DNA from: an uncultured Eubacteriales bacterium
GTDB taxonomy: Bacteria; Bacillota; Clostridia; Christensenellales; Aristaeellaceae
Assembly: GCA_902774025.1 (NCBI GenBank)
Contig: CACYGY010000012.1
Coordinates: 1-47,879 of the forward strand
DNA length: 47,879 nt
Direction: 5' to 3'
Shown here: piece by piece, positions 25,642 to 34,093 of the stretch
Layout of the letters: every line of letters starts with the position of its first letter
Numbering within the stretch: the first letter of the stretch is position 1
Translations under genes and position numbers: made by a program
The notes under the pieces: model-generated
What the model was told of the DNA's origin: nothing
What the model saw: only the letters and a program-made list of their open reading frames with translations
The model's database searches: none

Positions 25642-28257
25642 ATGTCAGGATTTCTGGCCCCCACCTCTCCCGAAATCACCCAGCGGGAAATCCGCAACCA
25701 GGCCCGTGTCCGGGCCATTGCGGGGGACTGCATGGTGCTGCTGAAAAACGACGGTGCTCTGCCTCTGAAGCAGAAGGGCAGGATTGCCCTGTACGGCAAC
25801 GGTGCCCGGGCCACCGTGAAGGGCGGCACCGGCTCGGGCGATGTCTATGTCCGGGAGACCGTTTCCGTGGAAGAGGGCCTTCGCCGGGAAGGCTTTGTTG
25901 TGACCACCGGCGAATGGCTGGACCGGCAGGAACGGGCCGCCGCGGAAGAGCGGAAGGCCTATGAGCAGTCAGTCATCGACGCCGCCGTCGCGGCGGGGCA
26001 GACGGAGGAATACGCCCGGATGATGATGATCCTGAACCCGATGACCCCCAGGGCCCTTGCGGATATCACGCAGGATGACGTGCGGAACTCCCTCACCGAT
26101 ACAGCCGTATACGTTCTGGCCCGGAACAGCGGCGAAGGCAGGGACCGGAGCGCGGAACCCGGAGACTATGAACTTTCCGGGGCAGAAGTCTCCAACCTCC
26201 GGTTCCTGGCGGCGCAGTATGAGAAGCTGATCGTGCTGCTGAACATTGGCGGCGTCATCGATACGAAGCCCCTGCGGGAAATTCCGGGTATCAGCGCCGT
26301 CGTGCTCACCGGACAGATGGGAAACATCACCGGGCTGACCGTGGCGGACCTGCTGACCGGCAGGGCGATCCCTTCCGGAAAGCTGACGGACACCTGGGCG
26401 GAAAACTATGCGGACTATCCCTCCTCCGGCGTTTTCAGCCACAACGACGGGGATGTCAGCGACGAATACTACACCGAGGGGATCTTCGTCGGATACCGGT
26501 ACTTTGACACCTTTGGCGTCAGGCCGGCCTATGCCTTCGGCTTCGGCCTGAGCTATACCTCCTTCTCACTGGATACGGAGGCGGTAAAGACGGAAGGCAC
26601 GGATATCCTGCTTCACCTCCGGGTCCGGAACACAGGAAGTGAATACGCGGGCCGCGAGGTCGCTCAGGTTTACGTTTCCGCGCCTTCCGAAAGGATTCCG
26701 AAACCATGGCAGGAGCTTCGGGGCTTTGCCAAGACCCGGCTGCTGCAGCCCGGCGAAGAAGAAACCCTGTGCATTCGTCTGCATGCCGCGTCCCTGGCCA
26801 GCTTCTGCCCGAAGTGCTCTGCCTGGGTGCTGGAGGCGGGAGATTACATTCTTCGGGTGGGCAACAGTTCCCGGAATACCCGGGTCGCTGCAGTGGTCCG
26901 CCTGCCGGAAACCGTGATCACGGAAAAGGTTCAGCCTCTGTTCCGGGATCCCGATCCTTCCCTGGAAGAAATCGTTCCGCCCCGCTCTGAGCGCACATCC
27001 CCGGAGGAAGATGCGGAAATCGCCTCCGTCCCGAAGCTGACCATGGATCCCTCTGCCTTCGTTCTGAAGGAACATTCATACGCTTCCCTGCCGGAAGTGC
27101 TGAAGAAAAAGACGGACCGCCTGATCCCCTTTGACGACGTTGCCGGGGGAAAAGCGGAACTGGACGACTTCATTGCCCAGCTCTCTGATGAAGAACTTGC
27201 TTATCTGATGGTCGGCAACTCCGTGGACAACGTGGGCTTCAACAGCGTGCTGGGCGCGGCCGCGAAGACGCTGCCCGGCGCGGCGGGAGAGACCACCGGC
27301 AAGCTTGAACAGAAATACGGCCTGAAGCAGATGGAACTCTGCGACGGTCCGGCGGGCCTGCGGCTGACACCCGAATATATTGAAAAGCCGGACGGGACCG
27401 CCGTCGGCCTGGGCGGCATGTCCTTCGGCGGGGACAAGGCGGCGGAAGGGATCCGGCATTATCAGTACCTGACAGCCATCCCCATCGCCATGACCCTCGC
27501 CTCCTCCTGGGATCTGAATCTGATCGCCTCCATGGGCGATCTTGTGGGATCCGAAATGGAGCAGTTCGGGGCTACTCTGTGGCTGGCACCGGGCATGAAC
27601 ATTCACCGGAACCCCCTGTGCGGGCGGAACTTCGAATACTATTCCGAGGATCCTCTGCTGGCGGGCAAGTGCGCGGCGGCGGACACCCTGGGCGTACAGA
27701 AGCACCCCGGGTACGGTACGACGGTCAAGCACTTCCTGGCCAACAACCAGGAGGACAACCGGATGTTCACCAATTCCCATATATCCGAGCGGGCCATCCG
27801 GGAGATCTATGCACGGAACTTCCAGATCACGGTGGAGGAAGCCCAGCCCATGTCCCTGATGACCTCCTACAATCTGGTAAACGGCATCCACGCTGCGAAC
27901 AACGAGGATTCCGTCACCCGGCTGCTGCGGGATGAATGGGGATTCCGGGGCATGGTGATGACGGACTGGCTGACCACAAGCGACCTGAGCTTCATGCTGG
28001 CTGCAGGTGTGGCGCAGAAGTACGGGAAATCGGATGCAGCCCTGTGCGTGAAGGCCCAGAACGACCTGATCGAGCCCGGAGAAAAGCCGGATTTCGAGCG
28101 GATTCTGGCGGGGCTGCGGGAAGGCGTCATTACCCGGGCGCATCTGGAGAGGAATGCCCGGAACATCCTGACCCTGATGCTGCGCTGTCATCTGTACGCC
28201 CATCAGTCCTATCATTTCCCGATTCCCGGAAAATGCATCACGTTCACCTGTGAGTAA
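25642..28257 (+). CDS. GH3 glycosidase with circularly permuted domain order
   Basis: An 871-residue GH3 enzyme whose domains are in reverse order. The (alpha/beta)6 C-terminal-type domain comes first (VLLKNDGALPLKQKGRIALY near residue 35), then an FnIII-like domain (~300-410: VRNTGSEYAGREVAQVYVSA), and last the TIM-barrel domain with LYNL-type substrate motifs (LMTSYNLVNGIHAANNED) and the nucleophile D775 in MVMTDW. This order is known in some rumen Clostridia beta-glucosidases. Beta-glucosidase or beta-xylosidase activity is plausible. There is no signal peptide, so it would act on imported glycosides. ATG 25642 follows AAGGAGG. It is the last gene of the catabolic operon. Confidence 0.9.
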   Translation: MSGFLAPTSPEITQREIRNQARVRAIAGDCMVLLKNDGALPLKQKGRIALYGNGARATVKGGTGSGDVYVRETVSVEEGLRREGFVVTTGEWLDRQERAAAEERKAYEQSVIDAAVAAGQTEEYARMMMILNPMTPRALADITQDDVRNSLTDTAVYVLARNSGEGRDRSAEPGDYELSGAEVSNLRFLAAQYEKLIVLLNIGGVIDTKPLREIPGISAVVLTGQMGNITGLTVADLLTGRAIPSGKLTDTWAENYADYPSSGVFSHNDGDVSDEYYTEGIFVGYRYFDTFGVRPAYAFGFGLSYTSFSLDTEAVKTEGTDILLHLRVRNTGSEYAGREVAQVYVSAPSERIPKPWQELRGFAKTRLLQPGEEETLCIRLHAASLASFCPKCSAWVLEAGDYILRVGNSSRNTRVAAVVRLPETVITEKVQPLFRDPDPSLEEIVPPRSERTSPEEDAEIASVPKLTMDPSAFVLKEHSYASLPEVLKKKTDRLIPFDDVAGGKAELDDFIAQLSDEELAYLMVGNSVDNVGFNSVLGAAAKTLPGAAGETTGKLEQKYGLKQMELCDGPAGLRLTPEYIEKPDGTAVGLGGMSFGGDKAAEGIRHYQYLTAIPIAMTLASSWDLNLIASMGDLVGSEMEQFGATLWLAPGMNIHRNPLCGRNFEYYSEDPLLAGKCAAADTLGVQKHPGYGTTVKHFLANNQEDNRMFTNSHISERAIREIYARNFQITVEEAQPMSLMTSYNLVNGIHAANNEDSVTRLLRDEWGFRGMVMTDWLTTSDLSFMLAAGVAQKYGKSDAALCVKAQNDLIEPGEKPDFERILAGLREGVITRAHLERNARNILTLMLRCHLYAHQSYHFPIPGKCITFTCE

Positions 28258-28578
28258 ACCAGATCAGACAGGGGAGACCGGGACGGGATTCGCGGTGATT
28301 GACCGTCCCGGGACGGGCGGAAAGGCATGGAACCGGGCGCTTGCGAGCCTGCCGGGGTTTCCCCGCCGAAACAGGCGGATTTCCGGGGCGCGGATGAGCT
28401 GACCGAACGCCCCGAAGGGAATGGATTCGGGCCGTTCAGACGGCCTCCGCATCCCAGCCGTCTCCAGTCAGCACCTGTGACCGGCACCGGACATCCCAAA
28501 GCGGATACCGCGGATGCCGGTTTTTGAATCATCCTTTCCGTGAAATGCAGGGAGCGGACGGACAGGTGAAAAATCGAA
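28258..28578. other. Gap after the GH3 gene without a recognisable gene
   Basis: About 320 bp with only short overlapping frames on both strands and no RBS-supported start. I see no terminator with a T tract for the GH3 operon. The minus-strand terminator of the next operon follows. Confidence 0.4.
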
Positions 28579-28626
28579 AAACCTCAGGCATCCTTTGCAT
28601 TCTCATGATCAGGATGTCTGAGGTTT
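28579..28626 (-). terminator. Terminator of the minus-strand reductase/MATE operon
   Basis: A 15-bp stem, AAACCTCAGGCATCC (28579-28593) against GGATGTCTGAGGTTT (28612-28626), with one G-T mismatch. Read on the minus strand it ends GGTTTTTCGATTTTTC, a good U tract. It lies 153 bp past the MATE stop codon; it may act in both directions. Confidence 0.75.
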
Positions 28627-28778
28627 CCTTTATGTTCCGGCGAAGCGGAAAAGGTACGCATCTCAGGGTCCCGTCTTCTGAAAGGACAGACACGGTGACA
28701 GGGCCGCCTTTCACGGAAAACGGAAAAATGCTCGCAATGGAAACAGCCGTGTCATGGGTGCACCGTGAATTCATATCA

Positions 28779-30662
28779 TCAGCCACGACATTGTCCGGCT
28801 TCACCGGACTCAGCTGTCCCGCATCCCAGCTCTGACGGATCCTTCGGCTGCGGTTCAGGGCTGGTTTTCTCCGGATTCAGGTAAACCTCAATCATCAGAT
28901 TGTTCAGATTGAAGCTGCTGGTATAGGTAACCTGATCCGCCAGTCCAATGGTCAGACGGATGCCTGTTCCTCCCGCCGGGTCTTCATCCCCTTTCAGCAG
29001 ATCGTAATAACGCTTCGGATCAAAACGGGCACAGTTGTCCAGGATGATCAGACGGATCTTCTCCCGATGGAAGAGGAGGGTCAGAAGAATGAGATTTTCC
29101 CTGCCTTTCCGGAATCCGTGGGTTACCACGTTTTTTGTGATTTCCTCCGTAAAAAGGGCGAGATGATGACTGACTCTGGCGCTTCTTCCCCGGCTCAGGC
29201 ACAGATCCTGCACCTTCTCAGAGGCCCGGATACATCCGGGAAGGTCCTTTACCGTGCAGGACCATATGTCATCATCCGTGATTTCATAATCTTCCGGCAG
29301 AAACAGCAGCCGATCCGGGCCCTTCCATCCTGTCCTTTCTGCCAGATGGCGCGCGAAACCAAGATGTGTCAGCAGAATCAGCACATAACAGACCGTGAAG
29401 GACAGAAAGATTCCGTCGGAGCCGATGAGCGTGCCCAGGATCAGGGCGGAGACGCAGACATAGACCACATTGCACAGGACATTGGACACGGAGGTATAGG
29501 ATGCCCGTCCCACGGCCTGTATGTTTTTCTTCAGCACGCAGGCGAGCACGTCGGGGACAAAACAGAGTGATGTCAGACGGACTGCCCTTGCGGCGGCAGA
29601 TACGAATGTGCCGTCCGGACGTTCAGAAAACAGACGGGCAACGGGAACCGAAGCCAGACAGGAAACGGCTGTGACCATCAGCAGGAGAAGGCCGCCTGCC
29701 AGGAGAGCGGTCTTCAGCAGCTGCCTGTGACCTTTGAGATTCCTTTCTCCGTAAAGCACACCGCCCAGCAGAAGCATGGCATCCCCGGTTCCGCCGATGG
29801 CAGCGTCCACAAGGTTCGTGAAGCTGCTGACCACCGCCATCACAGCCAGAACCACGGAATCCATGCGTGTCAGGATCAGCATGTTGAGAAAGGCGGAACG
29901 CACCACCAGACTCCCGTAATAGGTCAGGGAAGGGAGCCCGCTGTGGAGGATCTTCCGGAACTGAGAGACCTGAAAGCCTGTCAGGGAGAAGCGGAACATC
30001 CTGGAGGAAAAGAGGAAATAGAACATCAGGATGAGGAACACGGAAAGATTCGCCGCTGACGTGGCAAAGGCCATGCCCGACAGTCCCTGACGGAAGCAGA
30101 ACAGATTGAGCAGATCCCCGGCCGCGTTGACGGAGAGGTTGACTGCGGAGAGGATAACCGCCAGTTTCTTCTGCCCCTCCAGATGCAGGAGGGACAGCAT
30201 GATGTTCGTCAGGAAGACAGCGGGAATGCCCGGCGCATATCCCTGGAGGTAGGAGATGGTCTGCTGAAGCTGCCCGGAAGCCGCGTCTGCTCCCAGAAGA
30301 AGGGCCGCCTGTGCGGGGAAAACCAGGAGTGCCAGGGTCAGAAGGCAGGAGAACACGGAGGAGGACAGGAAAGATGTACTCAGCAGGCTTCGGATTTCGT
30401 CAAAACAGCCTTTTCCCAGAAGATGGGAACAGGTGATCTGCGTTCCCACGGAGAAGAAGGCACTCAGCGCCATCACAAGGGAAATGGCGGGAAGGAACAG
30501 CGCGCAGACGGCAAGCGCGTCCTGACCCAGATATTTCCCTGTCAGGATACTGTCGATCAGCTGATTGCACGGCTGGATCAGACTGGCCAGAATGTTGACA
30601 CCCATGAGCTGCAGGAACAGCCGGTTCCGCATTCTGCCGTCCTTCGAATGTGTCGGAAACAT
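28779..30662 (-). CDS. MATE-family exporter fused to a C-terminal RsbW-like (GHKL) ATPase domain
   Basis: A 627-residue protein. Residues ~10-440 are a 12-segment MATE transporter (MGVNILASLIQPCNQLIDSI, later VVLAVMAVVSSFTNLVDAAI), a class that exports drugs or metabolites with Na+ or H+. Residues ~450-600 are a cytosolic GHKL ATPase fold of RsbW type: N-box LFTEEITKNVVTHG (N511), G1 ILDNCARFDP (D542) and G2 GGTGIRLTIGLADQVTY (564-580). All nucleotide-binding motifs look intact. The last ~30 residues are a low-complexity Pro/Glu/Gly tail. An inner ATG (MRNRLF) preceded by GAAGGA could be the true start. It is the third gene of the minus-strand operon. Confidence 0.85.
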   Translation of the reverse strand: MFPTHSKDGRMRNRLFLQLMGVNILASLIQPCNQLIDSILTGKYLGQDALAVCALFLPAISLVMALSAFFSVGTQITCSHLLGKGCFDEIRSLLSTSFLSSSVFSCLLTLALLVFPAQAALLLGADAASGQLQQTISYLQGYAPGIPAVFLTNIMLSLLHLEGQKKLAVILSAVNLSVNAAGDLLNLFCFRQGLSGMAFATSAANLSVFLILMFYFLFSSRMFRFSLTGFQVSQFRKILHSGLPSLTYYGSLVVRSAFLNMLILTRMDSVVLAVMAVVSSFTNLVDAAIGGTGDAMLLLGGVLYGERNLKGHRQLLKTALLAGGLLLLMVTAVSCLASVPVARLFSERPDGTFVSAAARAVRLTSLCFVPDVLACVLKKNIQAVGRASYTSVSNVLCNVVYVCVSALILGTLIGSDGIFLSFTVCYVLILLTHLGFARHLAERTGWKGPDRLLFLPEDYEITDDDIWSCTVKDLPGCIRASEKVQDLCLSRGRSARVSHHLALFTEEITKNVVTHGFRKGRENLILLTLLFHREKIRLIILDNCARFDPKRYYDLLKGDEDPAGGTGIRLTIGLADQVTYTSSFNLNNLMIEVYLNPEKTSPEPQPKDPSELGCGTAESGEAGQCRG

Positions 30663-30689
30663 CTCTTTCTTTCCCGGATTCAGGGTCTT

Positions 30690-31976
30690 TTACAGAATCC
30701 GCATACTGAATATGCCGCTCAGTCCTGTCTGCTCCACCCGCGCCGAGATCCCGGCACGATCGGTGGTGTACAGGCCTTTTTCCTTCATCATTTCAAAGAA
30801 AGTGCTTCCGGAGAAGGTGAATCGCTCGCCGGTTCTGCCCTGCTTTACAAAGACCTCGTGGGCATGGGAGATGATCAGCCCCACAGAAAGACTGTCCGGC
30901 AGAACCAGAGGCTCCTTCCCCGCCGCGAAGCGCGCGGCATTATGCCCCGCTACCGCGCCTGTGACAACGGCCTCGGTATGGCCGATCAGCGGTGCGCCCT
31001 TTTCTCCGCCGCAGAACAGATTCTCGATGCTTTCCACCTGCATGGAATCCAGGCAGGGTGCGATCGCAAGGAACCGGATGGAATTTCCCCGTCCCGCGGA
31101 ATAGGGATCCGTATACTCGGCATTCTCAAGCCCCGGAATACGCCTGAGCTTTTCCAGAGGGTAATAGCTGGTCATGAGCTTGGCGGAGCCGGTGTCAAGG
31201 AGAATCACATTTTCACTGTATTCCTTCAGCGCATACTGTCTGCAGGCCTTCCGGTTCAGCTTTCCGTAGTCGACATCGTCCGGAGGCACTTTCAGAATGA
31301 CGACGCCTTCCGTATCCAGCTGCTTTCTGATCTCCTCGCTGAGGCTTGCCCTGGCGATCTTGCAGGCCCCGGAGAACACGCCCGGCGTTCCGTCCGGCCG
31401 GACCGCAGTCAGATCACGGATTCCGCATCTGGCGGTGAGGCTCACACGGGGGCCGTAGGTGGGACAGCGCTGAATGCACATGGAACACCCGTTCCCGTAA
31501 CGGAGACAGTTGCCCATGGGACCCGAGCTTCCGGTACACTCCACAAAGGCATCGCCTTCGACTCTGCTGCCATCATCCAGAATCACGGCCCGTACCCGTC
31601 CGTTCTTCATTTCCACGTCCATCACGTGGGATTCCATCATCAGTTCCACGCCCAGTGCAAGCAGAAACTGCCTGACCGCGGGCTCGATTTCTCCCACGTC
31701 ATAGAGGGAGGCATGGGCATGCCCCGGGAAACTCATGTTCGTGTGCCGCGCGCATTTGTCCATAATGGAGAACAGGTCGCCGGCCCCCAGTGCGGTCATT
31801 TCCTCCGCCGCGGTAAAACGCCCGTTGTTTCTGAAAATGCCGCCGGCGTTTCCTGCGCCGAGCAGCAGGTCCGTTTTCTCGATCAGGATGGTTTCCGCTC
31901 CTGCTTTTCTGGCACATACGGCGGCGGACGCTCCTGCCCAGCCACCGCCTGCAATAACGATTCTGCTCATATTCAT
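30690..31976 (-). CDS. FAD-dependent oxidoreductase
   Basis: A 428-residue flavoprotein. An N-terminal Rossmann FAD site (IVIAGGGWAGASAAVCARKA) and GGIFRNNGRF open it; a Cys-rich patch CLRYGNGCSMCIQRCP (~residues 160-176) could hold an Fe-S cluster or redox disulfide; the C-terminal FAD motif is NLFCGGEKGAPLIGHTEAVV with GAVAGHNAAR. The ATG at 31976 shares its A with the stop of the upstream reductase gene (TGATG), so translation is coupled. The pair likely forms an electron-transfer complex. The substrate is unknown; it resembles GidA/FAD-dependent anaerobic oxidoreductases in fold only. Confidence 0.8.
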   Translation of the reverse strand: MNMSRIVIAGGGWAGASAAVCARKAGAETILIEKTDLLLGAGNAGGIFRNNGRFTAAEEMTALGAGDLFSIMDKCARHTNMSFPGHAHASLYDVGEIEPAVRQFLLALGVELMMESHVMDVEMKNGRVRAVILDDGSRVEGDAFVECTGSSGPMGNCLRYGNGCSMCIQRCPTYGPRVSLTARCGIRDLTAVRPDGTPGVFSGACKIARASLSEEIRKQLDTEGVVILKVPPDDVDYGKLNRKACRQYALKEYSENVILLDTGSAKLMTSYYPLEKLRRIPGLENAEYTDPYSAGRGNSIRFLAIAPCLDSMQVESIENLFCGGEKGAPLIGHTEAVVTGAVAGHNAARFAAGKEPLVLPDSLSVGLIISHAHEVFVKQGRTGERFTFSGSTFFEMMKEKGLYTTDRAGISARVEQTGLSGIFSMRIL

Positions 31977-32956
31977 CACCCGTAGATTCTGTGATATTCA
32001 CTGCGGTTCAGCTGTTCCTTGCACAGATGGACCATTCTGCCGGGCCTGATATCCCGTGTGCACGCGCCGCAGATTCCTTCACCGCAGCAGATGCGGGCAT
32101 TGTTGATGAAGGAAACAGCTCCGGCGTACTGCTTTTCTTCCAGATGGCGGATAAGCTGTCCGATGAGGTAGTCGGAGAGACCCAGGTGGATCAGGGCGGT
32201 TCCGTTCTGCATGGAATCTTCAATGATCCGGCGGGTCTCCTCTGTCAGCGCGCCTGTCTCATCGCTGATCCGGGTCTCCCGGATGCCGATTTCAAACAGA
32301 CCGGAATACAGGTCCAGAACATGCCCGCTGAACTGACCCCTGTCCAGATACACATCCAGGCTGTTTCCGTTTGCCCGCAGACTGTCCATGACCGACAGTG
32401 AGGGCAGGAATCCGATCCCCCGGCACAGGATCAGCGCTCTGCTGTTCCGGAGAGAGGCAACCGCCTTTCTCCCCTGAACACCGTTGAAGAAGGGGCCCCT
32501 GACATGGACCATGTCTCCCCTGCGGAGCGTGCGGAAATCATTGGTCTTGATGCCCCGGTACTGGATCAGGAGTCCTATGGTATCACTATCATAGGCCTGA
32601 TGAAGGACAGAGACAGGCACATCAAAATACGGATCATCCCGCATCCGGACGAGAACGTATGAGCCGATGGCGCTGTAGTCCCTGACCTGATCCCGGGGAA
32701 CCCGCAGGCGGATCAGGCGGAACATGTCTTCATAATCCTTCACATAGGAGACTTCGCAGAGGTGAGCCCGGCGGGGCTCCTTCGCCTTTCCTCCGTTGTT
32801 CCTCAGCTCCTGCATGACACAGAAGGAAGCCGTGTCGGAACAGTCGCAGAAGTTTTCACCCCTGCACTGACTGCACTCAATGCAGTGGCCGTTTTCAGCC
32901 AGGATGCAGGGACAGATATCGGTTGCATAGTCAGAACACTTTGAATAGATGATCAT
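31976..32956 (-). CDS. PyrK/FNR-type Fe-S flavoprotein reductase subunit
   Basis: A 326-residue protein like electron-transfer subunits of dihydroorotate dehydrogenase or NAD(P)H-dependent sulfide/ferredoxin reductases. It has an unusual N-terminal Cys cluster (about nine Cys in the first 50 residues, e.g. CPCILAENGHCIECSQCRG). A flavin-binding beta-barrel (~70-170) and an NAD-type domain (ALILCRGIGFLPSLSVMD) follow. At the C-terminus a [2Fe-2S] motif CCGEGICGACTRDIRPGRMV ends with a fourth Cys (HLC). ACAGGAG lies before the ATG at 32956. It is the first gene of the operon with the FAD oxidoreductase and the MATE exporter. Confidence 0.82.
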   Translation of the reverse strand: MIIYSKCSDYATDICPCILAENGHCIECSQCRGENFCDCSDTASFCVMQELRNNGGKAKEPRRAHLCEVSYVKDYEDMFRLIRLRVPRDQVRDYSAIGSYVLVRMRDDPYFDVPVSVLHQAYDSDTIGLLIQYRGIKTNDFRTLRRGDMVHVRGPFFNGVQGRKAVASLRNSRALILCRGIGFLPSLSVMDSLRANGNSLDVYLDRGQFSGHVLDLYSGLFEIGIRETRISDETGALTEETRRIIEDSMQNGTALIHLGLSDYLIGQLIRHLEEKQYAGAVSFINNARICCGEGICGACTRDIRPGRMVHLCKEQLNRSEYHRIYG

Positions 32957-33013
32957 CCTGTATATCTCCTGTCAGGATTTCCGGAATGTCGGAATCAGGC
33001 AGTCCCTGGGGTT

Positions 33014-33042
33014 ATTCTATAAGGCACAGCCGGGACTGTCAA
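33014..33042 (-). promoter_or_regulatory. Promoter of the minus-strand reductase operon
   Basis: On the minus strand: -35 TTGACA (33042-33037), a 17-bp spacer, and -10 TAGAAT (33019-33014). The start of the reductase gene is 58 bp further on. The divergent promoter of the ABC operon is about 110 bp away. Confidence 0.8.
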
Positions 33043-33152
33043 TCATCGGGAGCTGTGCGGCCGGAATGAATATGCGGGTCACTTCTTCCGAACAAATATT
33101 CACCTGATGTCATAAAAGATTCTGCTTTTCTCTTTCTTTGTGTGAAAACAGA

Positions 33153-33181
33153 TTGACGAAAACACGCAATCAGGATAAAAT
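33153..33181 (+). promoter_or_regulatory. Promoter of the Pot-type ABC transporter operon
   Basis: -35 TTGACG (33153-33158), a 17-bp spacer, and -10 TAAAAT (33176-33181), 41 bp before the first permease start. Upstream 33060-33150 is AT-rich and could act as an UP element. Confidence 0.8.
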
Positions 33182-33222
33182 GCCATGTGTTTTCCGAACA
33201 TTAGGACGGAGGAGGGAAGACT

Positions 33223-34062
33223 ATGACGAAAGGCATTCTGCGCCGGGGCATCTGGCTGCTGCTGATATTGCCCGGTGTGCTTTTTGTGGCGGTGTTCATG
33301 CTGATCCCTCTGTTTTCCATCCTGTTTTCCACGTTCTCCTCGGAGGGTGCCTTTACTCTGGACAATTACGGCAGGCTGATTCAGAGCGTGTATTTCCAGC
33401 AGGTCTTCGGCCGCAGTGTGCGCCTGAGCCTTCTGAGCACCGCTCTGTGCACGCTGCTGGGTTTTCCCTGTGCCTACTATATCAGCCGCTACTCAAAGCG
33501 AAAGGGTATGATGATGGCCCTGGCGGTCTTCCCCATGTTCACCAGTCCGGTGATCCGTTCCTTCAGCTGGATGGTCATCCTGGGCCGCAAGGGGATTGTG
33601 AATCAGCTCCTGGTGGACGTCGGACTGTTTGCCCGGCCCCAGTCCCTGCTCTACAATGAATTTTCCATGACCGTGGGCTTTGTGCAGCTCTTCCTGCCCC
33701 AGATGATTCTTTCTCTTCTGGGTGTTATGGATTCCATTCCGGAGGACCTGACGGAAGCGGCGGGGAATCTGGGGGCCACACGGTTTGTGGCCTTCCTGCG
33801 CATTGTTTTCCCCCTGAGCGTGTCCGGCCTGGTGACAGGAGCGGTGCTTGTGTTCACCGGCTGCATGACAGCCTATACCACGCCGCAGCTGCTGGGGGCC
33901 ACCGACACGCAGGTGCTTTCCACCATGGTCTATCAGTACGCCATGAGTCTCCGGGACTGGGTGCAGGCTTCTGCCGTGGCCATGGTGATGATCCTGGTCA
34001 CAATGCTGGTGTCCGGTATATTCAACCGGCTCAGCCGGAAAATCAATCCCATGGCCGCCTGA
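33223..34062 (+). CDS. ABC permease, PotB type
   Basis: A 279-residue permease with six membrane segments (first LLLILPGVLFVAVFMLIPLF) and the EAA loop LTEAAGNLGATRFVAFLRIV. PotB-type permeases serve polyamines, thiamine-like compounds, phosphonates and other small cations or anions. GGACGGAGGAGGGAAG precedes the ATG. It is first in a permease-ATPase-binding protein-permease operon. Confidence 0.9.
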   Translation: MTKGILRRGIWLLLILPGVLFVAVFMLIPLFSILFSTFSSEGAFTLDNYGRLIQSVYFQQVFGRSVRLSLLSTALCTLLGFPCAYYISRYSKRKGMMMALAVFPMFTSPVIRSFSWMVILGRKGIVNQLLVDVGLFARPQSLLYNEFSMTVGFVQLFLPQMILSLLGVMDSIPEDLTEAAGNLGATRFVAFLRIVFPLSVSGLVTGAVLVFTGCMTAYTTPQLLGATDTQVLSTMVYQYAMSLRDWVQASAVAMVMILVTMLVSGIFNRLSRKINPMAA

Positions 34063-34093
34063 GCGCTGCCGACGGTTGAAAGGAGTTGAGGGC

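Noticed and set aside
28579..28626. CRISPR repeat candidate from the repeated CCTCAG words
   Set aside because: Only one inverted pair; no regularly spaced direct repeats or cas genes anywhere in the window.
28524..28835. Short frames on both strands around the minus-strand terminator
   Set aside because: They run through the terminator hairpin and have no supported start.
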